Shown here one piece after another: positions 1 to 8,387 of a DNA stretch of 64,000 nt (its first letter is position 1; each line of letters starts with the position of its first letter). The notes under the pieces are model-generated. The model had not been told where the DNA came from and did no database searches. It saw only the letters and a list, made by a program, of their open reading frames with translations. The stretch comes from an uncultured Flavobacteriales bacterium (GTDB lineage Bacteria; Bacteroidota; Bacteroidia; Flavobacteriales_G; Salibacteraceae): contig CALSPD010000013.1 in the NCBI GenBank assembly GCA_943788145.1, positions 1 to 64,000 on the forward strand, given 5' to 3'. The translations under genes were made by a program, and so were the position numbers.

Positions 1-522
1 CCATCCTATGAGACCAGGATAACGAATGCTGCGCACATCAACGCCATACCGCTTGTGATAGTATTCGCACCATCTTTCTCCCGCGAATTTCGAAATGCCA
101 TACACGGTTGTTGGTTCAATAACCGTGCACTGAGGTGTATTTTCTCTGGGTGTTGTTGGTCCAAATACTGCTATAGAACTTGGCCAAAATACTTTCTTAA
201 TAAAACCATCTTTCGCTAAATCCAGAACACTAAAAAGCCCGTCCATGTTTAGTTTCCAGCCAAATTCTGGATTCTTTTCAGCAGTGGCCGAAAGTAGAGC
301 GGCTAAGTGATAGACATCTGTAATCTTATGTTCAACTACAACCTGCTTCACTGCATCTCGATCCATAACATCCAGTTTAATGTATGGAACTTGAAAATCG
401 GCATGATCGCGGATGTCTGAAGCAAACACATTTTCCTTTCCAAAAAGCACTGAAAGGTTTTCCACTAATTCTGTACCTACTTGTCCGCAGGCACCTACAA
501 CTAAAACACGCGTTTCATTCAT
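1..522 (-). CDS. SDR-type L-threonine 3-dehydrogenase, partial (C-terminus off the window)
   Basis: The frame is open from an ATG at 520-522 down to base 1, giving the first 174 residues of an NAD-dependent epimerase/dehydratase-like protein. The N-terminus carries the Rossmann motif GACGQVG, and further on are the substrate-side segment LLSATAEKNP, the SS(I)AVFGPTTP stretch and the catalytic YGISK. That combination is typical of the short-chain, UDP-galactose-epimerase-like threonine dehydrogenase of Bacteroidota, which oxidises L-threonine to 2-amino-3-ketobutyrate. The assignment to TDH rather than another epimerase rests on remembered family motifs. The rest of the gene lies outside the window. 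Confidence 0.8.
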   Translation of the reverse strand, partial: MNETRVLVVGACGQVGTELVENLSVLFGKENVFASDIRDHADFQVPYIKLDVMDRDAVKQVVVEHKITDVYHLAALLSATAEKNPEFGWKLNMDGLFSVLDLAKDGFIKKVFWPSSIAVFGPTTPRENTPQCTVIEPTTVYGISKFAGERWCEYYHKRYGVDVRSIRYPGLIGW

Positions 523-596
523 TTAATAAAGCTTTGGGCAAATATGGGAGATGATGGCGACTCAACGCCTTGAAAAGGAAAAATTATGACTTAGCG

Positions 597-1676
597 TTAG
601 ACTTCGTCAAAATTGACGACTACATGTTCTGTTTTTGGATGGCTCTGGCAGGTAAGAATAAACCCACGTTCAACTTCGTCATGCTCAAGGCTGTAGTTTA
701 CTTCCATTTCAACTTGTCCTTCGTCAAGTTTAGCTCGGCAAGTCGCACAAACGCCTCCTTTACATGCAAACGGTAAATCAGCTCCATTTTTGAGCGCTGC
801 ATCCAAAATATTATCATCCTCAGAATCCATGACAAATTCAGTAGCCAATCCGTCAAGAATGATTTTGACATGAGCTTGGAAACCTTCTTTTTTGGTTGTT
901 TCCTTTTTAATCCCTTTTCGCTCGGCTAGCTGTTGAGGGGAAGCGAAAAGTTCAAAATGAAGTTTAGTCGACTCGACTCCTGCCTCGTTCATAGCTGTTC
1001 GAATCTCATCAATCATTGGAGCCGGGCCACACATAAAAACCTCATCAATCGATTCGGGTTCAATAAAATATTTAAAAAAGGTTTTGCACTTGGCCCCGTC
1101 AATGTGACCTTGAAGAAATGCGAATTCACTCGCCTCACGACTCAAAACATTAAACACACGCAAACGATCCATGTATTCATTTTTCAAGTCTTCAATTTCT
1201 TCCCGAAAAATGATGCTTGCCGTTGATTTATTGCCATAAAATAAGGTGAATTCGCTTTTTGGCTCGACCTCTAAAATGGTTTTCATATGTGCCATAATGG
1301 GTGTAATTCCACTTCCAGCAGCGAAGGCTACATAGGATTTTTCATTGCTAGGATCCAGCGGGGTGGAGAACCTGCCTAGTGGAGTCATTACCTCTAGCGT
1401 ATCGCCCACTTTTAGATCATCGTTGGCATAATTAGAGAATAACCCACCTTCTACTCTTTTGACCGCCACTCGGAGATCAGCCTCATTCGGACTCGTACAA
1501 ATGGAGTAATTTCTTCTAATTTCTTCGCCATTTAACTTGATTTTAAACGTCAAGTATTGCCCTTGAATAAAAGTGTATTCGGATGTTAAATTGCTGGGCA
1601 CATCAAATGAAACGGATACAGTGTCGTCAGTTTCTTGTCTGATATCGCGAACTTGAAGGGGATGAAATTTTGGCAT
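597..1676 (-). CDS. paaE: Phenylacetyl-CoA epoxidase reductase subunit (PaaE)
   Basis: This 359-aa flavin reductase has an N-terminal FAD-binding domain (RRNYSICTSP around residues 55-64), an NAD-binding domain (AAGSGITPIMA around 119-129 and a FMCGPAPMID segment) and a C-terminal plant-type 2Fe-2S ferredoxin domain with the cysteine pattern CKGGVCATC plus a distal TCQSHP. That order is the PaaE architecture: it passes electrons from NADPH to the PaaA di-iron centre. It is divergent from paaA across a 151-bp region. A minus-strand TAAATTTG at 1697-1704, upstream of the ATG, is a plausible promoter element. Other FNR-ferredoxin oxygenase reductases look similar; the neighbour paaA decides the call. 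Confidence 0.88.
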   Translation of the reverse strand: MPKFHPLQVRDIRQETDDTVSVSFDVPSNLTSEYTFIQGQYLTFKIKLNGEEIRRNYSICTSPNEADLRVAVKRVEGGLFSNYANDDLKVGDTLEVMTPLGRFSTPLDPSNEKSYVAFAAGSGITPIMAHMKTILEVEPKSEFTLFYGNKSTASIIFREEIEDLKNEYMDRLRVFNVLSREASEFAFLQGHIDGAKCKTFFKYFIEPESIDEVFMCGPAPMIDEIRTAMNEAGVESTKLHFELFASPQQLAERKGIKKETTKKEGFQAHVKIILDGLATEFVMDSEDDNILDAALKNGADLPFACKGGVCATCRAKLDEGQVEMEVNYSLEHDEVERGFILTCQSHPKTEHVVVNFDEV

Positions 1677-1696
1677 AGCTCGTAATTCGTTGGTGC

Positions 1697-1704
1697 CAAA
1701 TTTA
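1697..1704 (-). promoter_or_regulatory. Putative Bacteroidota -7 element for paaE
   Basis: The minus strand reads TAAATTTG, matching the Bacteroidota TAnnTTTG element, 20 nt before the paaE ATG. No clear TTG at the -33 position was identified. Confidence 0.4.
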
Positions 1705-1756
1705 ACATTACCTCGTTGGATTTAACCGTGAACAAATGCTGTTTTCGTATTGTTCT

Positions 1757-1778
1757 TATTCTGATTTTAATCAGAATA
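1757..1778. promoter_or_regulatory. Inverted repeat in paaE-paaA divergent region (candidate operator 1)
   Basis: Two perfect 10-bp arms, TATTCTGATT and AATCAGAATA, are separated by TT. The site is centred between the divergent paaE and paaA starts. TetR-family regulators commonly control paa genes, so an operator role is an inference; no regulator gene is present nearby. Confidence 0.45.
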
Positions 1779-1792
1779 TAATGGTAAACCCG

Positions 1793-1813
1793 ATTGCGAT
1801 GTATATTCGCAAT
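1793..1813. promoter_or_regulatory. Second inverted repeat upstream of paaA (candidate operator 2)
   Basis: Seven-base arms ATTGCGA and TCGCAAT flank a 7-nt spacer. The right arm ends 14 bp before the paaA ATG at 1828, a position where a bound protein or an RNA hairpin could act on paaA expression. Confidence 0.35.
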
Positions 1814-1827
1814 AATAGCTCTACATC

Positions 1828-2779
1828 ATGGCAGAAAAAGACTTAGAAAAAAATATTCCAAGACAAAGTCGATAATGAAATAAAGATCGAACCGAAAGAT
1901 TGGATGCCCGATGCATATCGAAAAACGCTGATTCGGCAGATTTCGCAACACGCTCACAGTGAAATTGTTGGTATGTTGCCCGAAGCAAATTGGATTACTA
2001 GAGCTCCTAGCCTCACGCGCAAGGTGGCGTTATTGGCCAAGGTTCAGGATGAAGCAGGCCATGGACTTTATCTTTATAGTTCATGCGAAACATTGGGTAT
2101 TGAGCGTGATGATACCATTGAAGATCTACATTCAGGAAAAGCTAAATACTCTTCAATTTTTAACTACCCAACCTTAACTTGGGCAGACATAGGCGCGATA
2201 GGTTGGTTGGTTGATGGGGCAGCCATTATGAATCAAGTTCCCTTGTGCCGCTGCTCTTATGGCCCGTACAGCCGAGCTATGATTCGAGTTTGTAAAGAGG
2301 AGAGTTTTCACCAGCGTCAAGGTTTTAGCATAATGTTGAAGATGGCCAATGGAACGGCCGAACAAAAAAGAATGGCGCAGGATGCCATCAACAGATGGTG
2401 GTGGCCAGCCTTAAAAATGTTTGGACCGAGCGACAGCGATTCCGAACATTCAGCTCAGAGTATGAAGTGGAAAATCAAACGATTTTCCAATGATGAACTG
2501 CGACAACGATTTTTAGATATGACGGTTCCTCAATGTCATTTATTGGGATGTGAAGTGCCAGATCCAGACCTAAAATTCAATGAATCTACGGGTCACTGGG
2601 AAATGGGAGAAATCGATTGGGAAGAATTTTGGAATGTCGTGAAAGGCAAGGGTAAATGCAACAGGCAACGACTCAAAGCCCGTAAGGGAGCCTACGATAA
2701 GGGAGAATGGGTTCGTGATGCCGCGCTTGCCTATGCAGAAAAGAAACGTCAACGCAAAGCCGCATCGGTGGCTGCTTAA
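1828..2779 (+). CDS. paaA: Phenylacetyl-CoA epoxidase catalytic subunit PaaA, N-terminal frameshift
   Basis: The long open frame begins at an internal ATG (1904) and encodes 291 aa of PaaA, the di-iron oxygenase that epoxidises the ring of phenylacetyl-CoA. It contains DEAGH and a later EESFH as metal-ligand motifs. The family N-terminus is visible just upstream: an ATG at 1828 reads MAEKDLEK, and after dropping one A from the A7 run at 1847-1853 it continues [17 protein letters not shown] into the main frame. As written, the 1828 frame stops at 1873. So the gene has a +1 indel in a homopolymer, or relies on slippage, or starts at 1904 and lacks about 26 residues. The full length would be about 317 aa, normal for PaaA. 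Confidence 0.85.
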
Positions 2780-2796
2780 ACCAAAGAATTAAGGAA

Positions 2797-3087
2797 ATGT
2801 CCAATAAAAAAAACTGGCCTCTTTGGGAGGTTTTTGTAAGAAGTAAAGCCGGTCTTAATCATCGCCATTCGGGAAGTCTTCACGCGGCCGATGCTGAAAT
2901 GGCACTTGAAATGGCCCGCGATGTTTACACTAGAAGAAGTGAAGGTGTGAGTATCTGGGTTGTGGAGTCTAAAAGCATAAAAGCTTCTGATCCGGATAAC
3001 AAAGACTCTCTGTTTGAACCAGCGAACGACAAAATTTATCGCCATCCAACGTTTTATGATTTACCTGACGAGGTGAAGCATATGTAA
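2797..3087 (+). CDS. paaB: Phenylacetyl-CoA epoxidase subunit PaaB
   Basis: This 96-aa protein shows the PaaB pattern: a WEVFVRSKAGLNHRHSGSLHA start, the AADAEMALEMARDVYTRR helix and a YDLPDEVKHM end. PaaB is a small bridging subunit of the PaaABCE epoxidase complex. It lies 17 nt after paaA and is surely cotranscribed. The unusual point is what follows: only 56 bp later the convergent photolyase gene ends, so paaC, which forms the PaaA-PaaC core, is not here, nor are paaD or the downstream paa genes. Confidence 0.9.
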   Translation: MSNKKNWPLWEVFVRSKAGLNHRHSGSLHAADAEMALEMARDVYTRRSEGVSIWVVESKSIKASDPDNKDSLFEPANDKIYRHPTFYDLPDEVKHM

Positions 3088-3143
3088 ACTATCTAAACGT
3101 ATTTAGGCAATTAACTCGTAATTGATGAGCGTTGACTACATCA

Positions 3144-4454
3144 TTACTTAGTACTTTGAAGCGATGTCTTGTAAACATCAAGCGCTCGAATGCGAGCGAG
3201 TTTATGATCAACTATAGGTTTAGGATAGGAAGCAGTATCTAGCTCTGGAATCCATTTTTTCACATATTTTAATTTCGAGTCAAACCGTTCAGTTTGGAGG
3301 TACGGATTGAAAATTCGAAAATAAGGTGTTGCATCCACTCCAGAACTTGCTGCCCATTGCCAACCCCCGTTGTTTGAAGCCAGATCAAAATCAAGTAAAT
3401 TTTGAGCGAAATAGGCTTCTCCCCAGCGCCAATCAATAAGCAAATGCTTCGTTAAAAAGCTGGCTACGATCATTCTAACTCGATTATGCATGAATCCTGT
3501 TTGATTCAATTCGCGCATTCCGGCATCTACAATTGGATAGCCCGTTTTCCCATCGCACCAAGCCCGAAATTCTTCTGTATTATTCCGCCAAAGAATGAAA
3601 TCATAGGGTTTCTTGAAAGCTCGCTTTTCCACATGAGGGAAGTGCCATAAAATGGATTGATAGAAGTCGCGCCAGATCAATTCATTTAACCATTTATCGT
3701 TGGTTTCAAGCGCAGTTTTTACGAGAGATCGGATGCTGATTGTTCCAAAGCGAAGATGAACGGAAAGTCTGGATGTGCCTCTTAGAGCGGGTAAATCCCG
3801 TGTTGCATGATAGGTTGAAATAAGTCCTTTGTCCACAATGGGTTGATCCACACCATGATTCGATCGGATGAATCCTATGACAGCAATAGGGATTAGAGGT
3901 TCTGAGGCGGTTTGTCTAAAATTCGGCTTAAGATTCTCAATATCAAACGAGTTTAGTTCAAGCTCATGTAGTTGAGCTTTCCATCGTTTTGAATAAGGTG
4001 TGTAAACGGTGTAAGGTGTGCCATCAGCCTTTACAATTTCGTTTTTATCAAAGATAACATGGTCCTTAAAGGCTTTAAAATCAATTCCTTTCGAGCTAAG
4101 GAAGTTGAATATGCTTTCATCGCGCGTTCTGGCGTATGGCTCATAGTCGCGATTCGCAAAAAGCGCAACTATTTGGTGTTGATCGATTATTTTTTGAAAT
4201 ATTTCAATTGGTTTTCCAGAGAACACCCAAAGGGTGGAGCCTATTGCTTCCAGCTCGAGTTTTAGACGCTCTATTCGTTCGTAAATGAAGGAGACTCGCT
4301 TATCAGACTTATCTTCTAGTTTCTCCAGTATGTCGGTATCAAAAATGAATATTGGCTGTACATTCTTGTGTCGATTCAATGCCTGAAAAAGACCAGTGTT
4401 GTCTTCAAGTCGAAGATCCCTTCGAAACCAGAATAAGGTAATTGATTCTGGCAC
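3144..4454 (-). CDS. phrB: Class I CPD photolyase / cryptochrome family
   Basis: The 436-aa protein begins with the photolyase antenna domain (FWFRRDLRLEDNTGL) and ends with the FAD domain, containing ELIWRDFY, GYPIVDAGMRELNQTGFMHN, RVRMIVASF, DWRWGEAYF and the NNGGWQWAASSG stretch. These residues bind FAD and place the electron-transfer tryptophans of class I photolyases, which repair pyrimidine dimers with blue light. It follows idi with 5 bp between them and is the last gene of the carotenoid block. Cotranscription with crt genes suggests it belongs to the light-induced regulon. A cryptochrome role cannot be excluded from sequence alone. Confidence 0.92.
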   Translation of the reverse strand: MPESITLFWFRRDLRLEDNTGLFQALNRHKNVQPIFIFDTDILEKLEDKSDKRVSFIYERIERLKLELEAIGSTLWVFSGKPIEIFQKIIDQHQIVALFANRDYEPYARTRDESIFNFLSSKGIDFKAFKDHVIFDKNEIVKADGTPYTVYTPYSKRWKAQLHELELNSFDIENLKPNFRQTASEPLIPIAVIGFIRSNHGVDQPIVDKGLISTYHATRDLPALRGTSRLSVHLRFGTISIRSLVKTALETNDKWLNELIWRDFYQSILWHFPHVEKRAFKKPYDFILWRNNTEEFRAWCDGKTGYPIVDAGMRELNQTGFMHNRVRMIVASFLTKHLLIDWRWGEAYFAQNLLDFDLASNNGGWQWAASSGVDATPYFRIFNPYLQTERFDSKLKYVKKWIPELDTASYPKPIVDHKLARIRALDVYKTSLQSTK

Positions 4455-4459
4455 TTCCT

Positions 4460-4981
4460 CTAGGCGATATAAGTCGCTATGGACTTTTTAACACGATCAA
4501 AGATTATTTTAAACCATGCCGTGTAATGATCGGGATTTTTCTGGAGATCAATTTCGAGATCGATTAAAGAAATGTACTTCCAATCCTGCACCTCCGCTGC
4601 GTTCACTTTTGGCGTTTGGTTGGTTTGACCAAAGAATACATGATCAATTTCATGTTCTATTAAGCCTTGATCTAATTTGGCTCTATAGGTAAAATGAAAC
4701 ATGTGCTTCATATCAGAAGTCATTCCCATTTCTTCCTTCAACCTTCTTTTGGTAGCGACTTCCAATGTCTCATTTGGACCTGGGTGAGAGCAACAAGTGT
4801 TAGTCCACAATCCACCACTGTGGTACTTTGATTTGGCTCGTTGATGAATCAGTAATTCGTTGTTTTCATTAAACAGGAATATAGAAAACGCTCGATGCAA
4901 CCGTGCTTCGCGATGCGCCTGCATTTTCTCCATAGTGCCGATCGCTTTGTCTTGGGAATCTACCAGTATTACTTTCTCCAT
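4460..4981 (-). CDS. idi: Isopentenyl-diphosphate delta-isomerase, type I
   Basis: At 173 aa this matches type I Idi, a Nudix-fold enzyme that interconverts IPP and DMAPP. The catalytic cysteine lies in NTCCSHPGPNE, and the metal-binding acidic residues in KRRLKEEMGM and later HEIDHVF. It starts immediately after the stop of the upstream hypothetical gene and ends 5 bp before the photolyase gene, so it is part of the same transcription unit. Here it would supply DMAPP for geranylgeranyl diphosphate and carotenoid synthesis. Confidence 0.93.
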   Translation of the reverse strand: MEKVILVDSQDKAIGTMEKMQAHREARLHRAFSIFLFNENNELLIHQRAKSKYHSGGLWTNTCCSHPGPNETLEVATKRRLKEEMGMTSDMKHMFHFTYRAKLDQGLIEHEIDHVFFGQTNQTPKVNAAEVQDWKYISLIDLEIDLQKNPDHYTAWFKIIFDRVKKSIATYIA

Positions 4982-5476
4982 TTAAATCTGGCTTTTGATG
5001 TTTATTTCTGGAATTTCAGCTCCTTTTTTGTCAATATACCAGTTGAAATTTTTCAACCACGTAGGAATTATTGGAGAATTTGACTTGAACCGAAAAATAG
5101 CTTGGTAATCTTCGAGAATATCACCTCTATAATCAAGAAAAGCAGGAGTATTTGCTTGAATCATAAAGCGAACATACCTCAATTCGGGATTCATTCGGTC
5201 AAGTGCAATGGCCTTTTCAATCATGTGTTTGCCATCAATAAAGTGATTGAGCTTGGTATAGGGATTAGATTTCACTTCGGCCATGAGGGCTAATGCGGCA
5301 CCGTGATAGGCCAAAATTGTCGCAGAAGTCGCTTTATTTTGCTCAAATTGAAATAGAAAAGCTTCCCTTTTTGATTTGTCAGTCGAGGCTTCGAAAAATT
5401 CTACGCTGAGTCTATCTAGATCAATGTGAGAGCCAAACGGGGTAAAAAAAAGCGTAAGGATGAATAAGAACTTCAT
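4982..5476 (-). CDS. Exported protein of unknown function in the carotenoid operon
   Basis: This 164-aa protein starts with a short signal peptide (MKFLFILTLFFTPFGS). The rest is alpha-helical and TPR-like in character (AYHGAALALMAEVK, HMIEKAIALDRMNPELRYVRFM). It overlaps the crtB stop by one base and abuts idi, so it is translationally linked to carotenoid genes. I recall similar small exported proteins next to crtB in other Flavobacteriales but can assign no function. It shows no resemblance to a lycopene cyclase or a carotene hydroxylase. Confidence 0.75.
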   Translation of the reverse strand: MKFLFILTLFFTPFGSHIDLDRLSVEFFEASTDKSKREAFLFQFEQNKATSATILAYHGAALALMAEVKSNPYTKLNHFIDGKHMIEKAIALDRMNPELRYVRFMIQANTPAFLDYRGDILEDYQAIFRFKSNSPIIPTWLKNFNWYIDKKGAEIPEINIKSQI

Positions 5477-6312
5477 TAAATCATGTTTAAACTGTGCTTC
5501 ATATAACTCTGAAACAGGATGGCATATTTTTTCTGATTTGGAATGCGAATGCGTTGTCCCATGATTTTCGAAGCCTCCGTGCGCTTGATTTTTACAAAAA
5601 GTTGATAGAAATAGATATAGGCCAAATAAACCCCAAATCGGGAGGATTTAGGTAGTCGCAATATACCCGCGTAGCCTTCAGCGAAGTCTACTTCTATTTC
5701 CTTTTCAATTTTTCGCTTTTCCTCGTCATTAAAGTGGGTTAGGTCTGCTCCCGGGAAATAGCTCCGTCCCATTTCTTCAAAATCGGCCTTTAAATCCCTT
5801 AAAAAATTAATTTTTTGAAAAGCCGCTCCAAGCCGCATCGCGCTGTATTCAAGTTCTTGATATTTTTTTTGATCTCCGTAAACAAAGACCTTCAAACACA
5901 TTAGACCAACCACCTCTGCAGATCCGAGTATGTACTTTTCATATCCCTGCCTGCTGTATGTTGATTTGTTCAAGTCCATTTCCATGCTTTCGAGAAAGGT
6001 GTCGATCAAAGAATGGTCGATGTCGTACTTGCGTACAACGTGTTGAAAGCTATTCAAAATGGGGTTCAATGAGATGCCGTCTTGAATAGCCTCATAGGTA
6101 TCGTCCTTGAATTTATTGAGCAATCGGGCCTTATCAAAGTCGTGAAACGTATCTACTATTTCATCTGCAAATCGAACAAAACCATAAATGCCATAAATAG
6201 CCTCTTGGATGGTTGGGCTAAGGAAACGGGTTCCCATTGAAAAAGATGTGCTGTAAAGCTGAGTCGTCAGTTTACTAGTGCGGAATGATGTTTTGTCAAA
6301 TAGTTCTTTCAT
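5476..6312 (-). CDS. crtB: Phytoene synthase (squalene/phytoene synthase family)
   Basis: The 278-aa protein has both prenyl-diphosphate binding motifs of the family, FADEIVDTFHD near residue 50 and INFLRDLKADFEEMGR near residue 170, plus the SFSMGTRFL N-terminal segment. CrtB condenses two geranylgeranyl diphosphates into phytoene. It is 3 bp downstream of crtI and 1-bp overlaps the next gene, which marks a tight operon. Confidence 0.94.
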   Translation of the reverse strand: MKELFDKTSFRTSKLTTQLYSTSFSMGTRFLSPTIQEAIYGIYGFVRFADEIVDTFHDFDKARLLNKFKDDTYEAIQDGISLNPILNSFQHVVRKYDIDHSLIDTFLESMEMDLNKSTYSRQGYEKYILGSAEVVGLMCLKVFVYGDQKKYQELEYSAMRLGAAFQKINFLRDLKADFEEMGRSYFPGADLTHFNDEEKRKIEKEIEVDFAEGYAGILRLPKSSRFGVYLAYIYFYQLFVKIKRTEASKIMGQRIRIPNQKKYAILFQSYMKHSLNMI

Positions 6313-6315
6313 GGC

Positions 6316-7785
6316 TCAGTTTTTTTTGCGGTTTAAGATCTGGTCTGCAACTACTTGTCCGCTGATGAGGGAAGGTGGCATGCCGGGGCCAGGAGTAGTA
6401 AGTTGGCCCGTATAATATAGGTTCTTTAATTTTTTGTGTTGCAGCCTTGGTTTTAAGAATGCAGTTTGTTTCAGAGTGTTGGCTAAGCCATAAGCGTTGC
6501 CTTTGAATGCATTGTAGTCTGATTTGAAATCACTGATGGAGTAGCTTTTTTGATAGCTTATATGTTGTTTAATACGCTCACCAGTGTGTTTTTCAATACG
6601 CTCAACTACCATTTCAAAGTATTTGTCTCGAAGGCTATTGTCATCTCCTTCCAAACCAGGTGCTATTGGAATAAGAATGAAGAGGTTCTCTTTACCTGCA
6701 GGAGCCACGGATGAATCCGTTTTCGAAGGGCAACAGACATAGAATAAGGGATTAGTAGGCCATTTTTCCGTCTTATAAATTTCTACGGCATGGGCATCGA
6801 ATGGCGTATCGAAAAATAGGTTGTGATGTAGCAAATTCTTTACCCGTTTGTCTACGCCCACGTAGTAGATTAAGCATGAAGGCGCCATCGTTCTCGATTT
6901 CCAGTATGATTCGGAATATTGGCGATCGTCTTTGTCTAAGAGTTGAGTTTCTAAATGATGATAATCTGCCCCACCGACAACATAATCTGAGTGGAAAGTT
7001 TCCTGTTGGGTTTCGACATTCATCAGCCCATTTTTATATATGCGTTGCGCGGCTTGATCCGTTTGAAAAAAGACCCCTTTCTCTTTGGCCAAATCGACCA
7101 TCGCTTCTATAATCTTGTGCATTCCACCCATTGGATACCAAGTACCAAGTTTTAGGTCGGCATAGTTCATCAAACTATATAGGGCTGGAGTGTCTTTTGG
7201 CATAGCCCCGAGGAAAAGGATGGGGAATTCTATGATACTTAATAGCTTGGGATCTTTAAAGAAACCTCGAGCGAAATCGTGGAAATTTTTCAAAAGATCG
7301 AGTTCAAATAAGCCTTTTACAACCTTCCAATTGGCAAATTCTAGCATACTCAAGCCAGGTTTATAGACTAGGTCGTTTATCCCAGCGTCATATTTCACTT
7401 TCGCATCATTGAGGAACGCATGCAATTTGGCGCCAGCACCCTTTTCTCTTGCTTCAAATAGCTGAGTAAGCTCTGAATAACTTGCGGGTAAGTCAATGGA
7501 TTCGTCCTTAAAGAAAACACGATACGAAGGATCTAGGCGCACCAAATCGAAATAATCAGCGGTGCTTTTGTTGAATCTTGCAAAATATTTATCAAACACA
7601 TCGGGCATCCAATACCAACTTGGACCCATGTCAAATGTGAAACCATTTGCTTCAAATTTTCTTGCACGGCCGCCTAGTTCTGCATTTTTCTCAATGACAG
7701 TAACGTCCAAACCTCCATCTGCAAGAGTTGTCGCAGCGGCAAGGGATGAAAATCCTGAACCTATAATGGTGGCAGTTTGCTTCAT
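6316..7785 (-). CDS. crtI: Phytoene desaturase, CrtI type
   Basis: This 489-aa FAD enzyme starts with the dinucleotide-binding motif IGSGFSSLAAATTLA and the GGRA segment and closes with NLYYTGQLTTPGPGMPPSLISG, the CrtI family signature. It introduces double bonds into phytoene to give lycopene or a related polyene. It sits 2 bp downstream of the ECF sigma factor gene and 3 bp upstream of crtB. No lycopene cyclase or hydroxylase gene follows, so the end product cannot be inferred from this window. Confidence 0.94.
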   Translation of the reverse strand: MKQTATIIGSGFSSLAAATTLADGGLDVTVIEKNAELGGRARKFEANGFTFDMGPSWYWMPDVFDKYFARFNKSTADYFDLVRLDPSYRVFFKDESIDLPASYSELTQLFEAREKGAGAKLHAFLNDAKVKYDAGINDLVYKPGLSMLEFANWKVVKGLFELDLLKNFHDFARGFFKDPKLLSIIEFPILFLGAMPKDTPALYSLMNYADLKLGTWYPMGGMHKIIEAMVDLAKEKGVFFQTDQAAQRIYKNGLMNVETQQETFHSDYVVGGADYHHLETQLLDKDDRQYSESYWKSRTMAPSCLIYYVGVDKRVKNLLHHNLFFDTPFDAHAVEIYKTEKWPTNPLFYVCCPSKTDSSVAPAGKENLFILIPIAPGLEGDDNSLRDKYFEMVVERIEKHTGERIKQHISYQKSYSISDFKSDYNAFKGNAYGLANTLKQTAFLKPRLQHKKLKNLYYTGQLTTPGPGMPPSLISGQVVADQILNRKKN

Positions 7786-7787
7786 GT

Positions 7788-8297
7788 TTAGTTTGGATTG
7801 TAATCGGCTAGGCTCGTCATGAGCTTTTGTCTAGCTAGAAAAATTCGGCTCTTTACGGTTCCGATTGGTAGATTCAAATACTCAGCAATTTCCTTGTATT
7901 TGTATCCTTCACTGTGCATGGTGAAAGGGACTCTATATTCGGCTTGCATGGAATTTACCTCAGCAATAATCTCTTTCGCATGGTAGATTGCGCTCGGGTT
8001 TCTATCGTTCTGATCCTTAGCATTCGAAAGATAATACAGATCTTCAGATTGGTCAACAATCGTTTTGCTTTTTTTCTTCCTACGATAGTTGTTAATGAAG
8101 GTGTTCTTCATGATCGTGTATAACCATGCTTTGAGATTCGTGGCATCACGAAATTTCGCCCTATAAGTAACCGCCTTTACAAATGTATCTTGCAGTAAGT
8201 CGAACGCGTCTTCCTTGTCTGAAGTCAAACTTAGTGCGAAGTATTCGAGCGCACTTTTGTGACTTAGCATCTGATTATTAAACTCAATTGTTGACAT
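7788..8297 (-). CDS. ECF-type RNA polymerase sigma factor of the carotenoid operon
   Basis: The 169-aa protein has sigma-70 region 2 (DAFDLLQDTFVKAV, NLKAWLYTIMKNTFINNYRR) and region 4 (YRVPFTMHSEGYKYKEIAEYLNLPIGTVKSRIFLARQKL). No anti-sigma gene is adjacent. It leads the crtI-crtB-hyp-idi-phr operon, an arrangement common in Flavobacteriia, where it is usually found beside a MerR-type regulator. Here that regulator is separated from it by an inserted IS element. It probably directs transcription of the operon or other light-stress genes. Confidence 0.9.
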   Translation of the reverse strand: MSTIEFNNQMLSHKSALEYFALSLTSDKEDAFDLLQDTFVKAVTYRAKFRDATNLKAWLYTIMKNTFINNYRRKKKSKTIVDQSEDLYYLSNAKDQNDRNPSAIYHAKEIIAEVNSMQAEYRVPFTMHSEGYKYKEIAEYLNLPIGTVKSRIFLARQKLMTSLADYNPN

Positions 8298-8327
8298 AAT
8301 GTTTAATCATTTGGTTAAAAGATGAAA

Positions 8328-8335
8328 CAAAAGTA
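8328..8335 (-). promoter_or_regulatory. Putative -7 element of the sigma-crt operon
   Basis: The minus strand reads TACTTTTG, a match to TAnnTTTG, about 30 nt before the sigma factor ATG. The right edge of the upstream IS copy lies about 52 bp beyond it, so core promoter contacts appear intact but any operator further upstream would be displaced. Confidence 0.45.
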
Positions 8336-8379
8336 AGATCAAAAATGAGAATGGCAAGAAATCGTTTAACTAAATCTAA

Positions 8380-8387
8380 AAAAAGAT
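8380..8387. repeat. Target-site duplication, left copy
   Basis: AAAAAGAT, identical to the copy at 9395-9402, directly flanking the IS1595-type element. Confidence 0.75.

Noticed and set aside
933-1226. 97-codon plus-strand frame opposite paaE
   Set aside because: Shadow of paaE with no family features.
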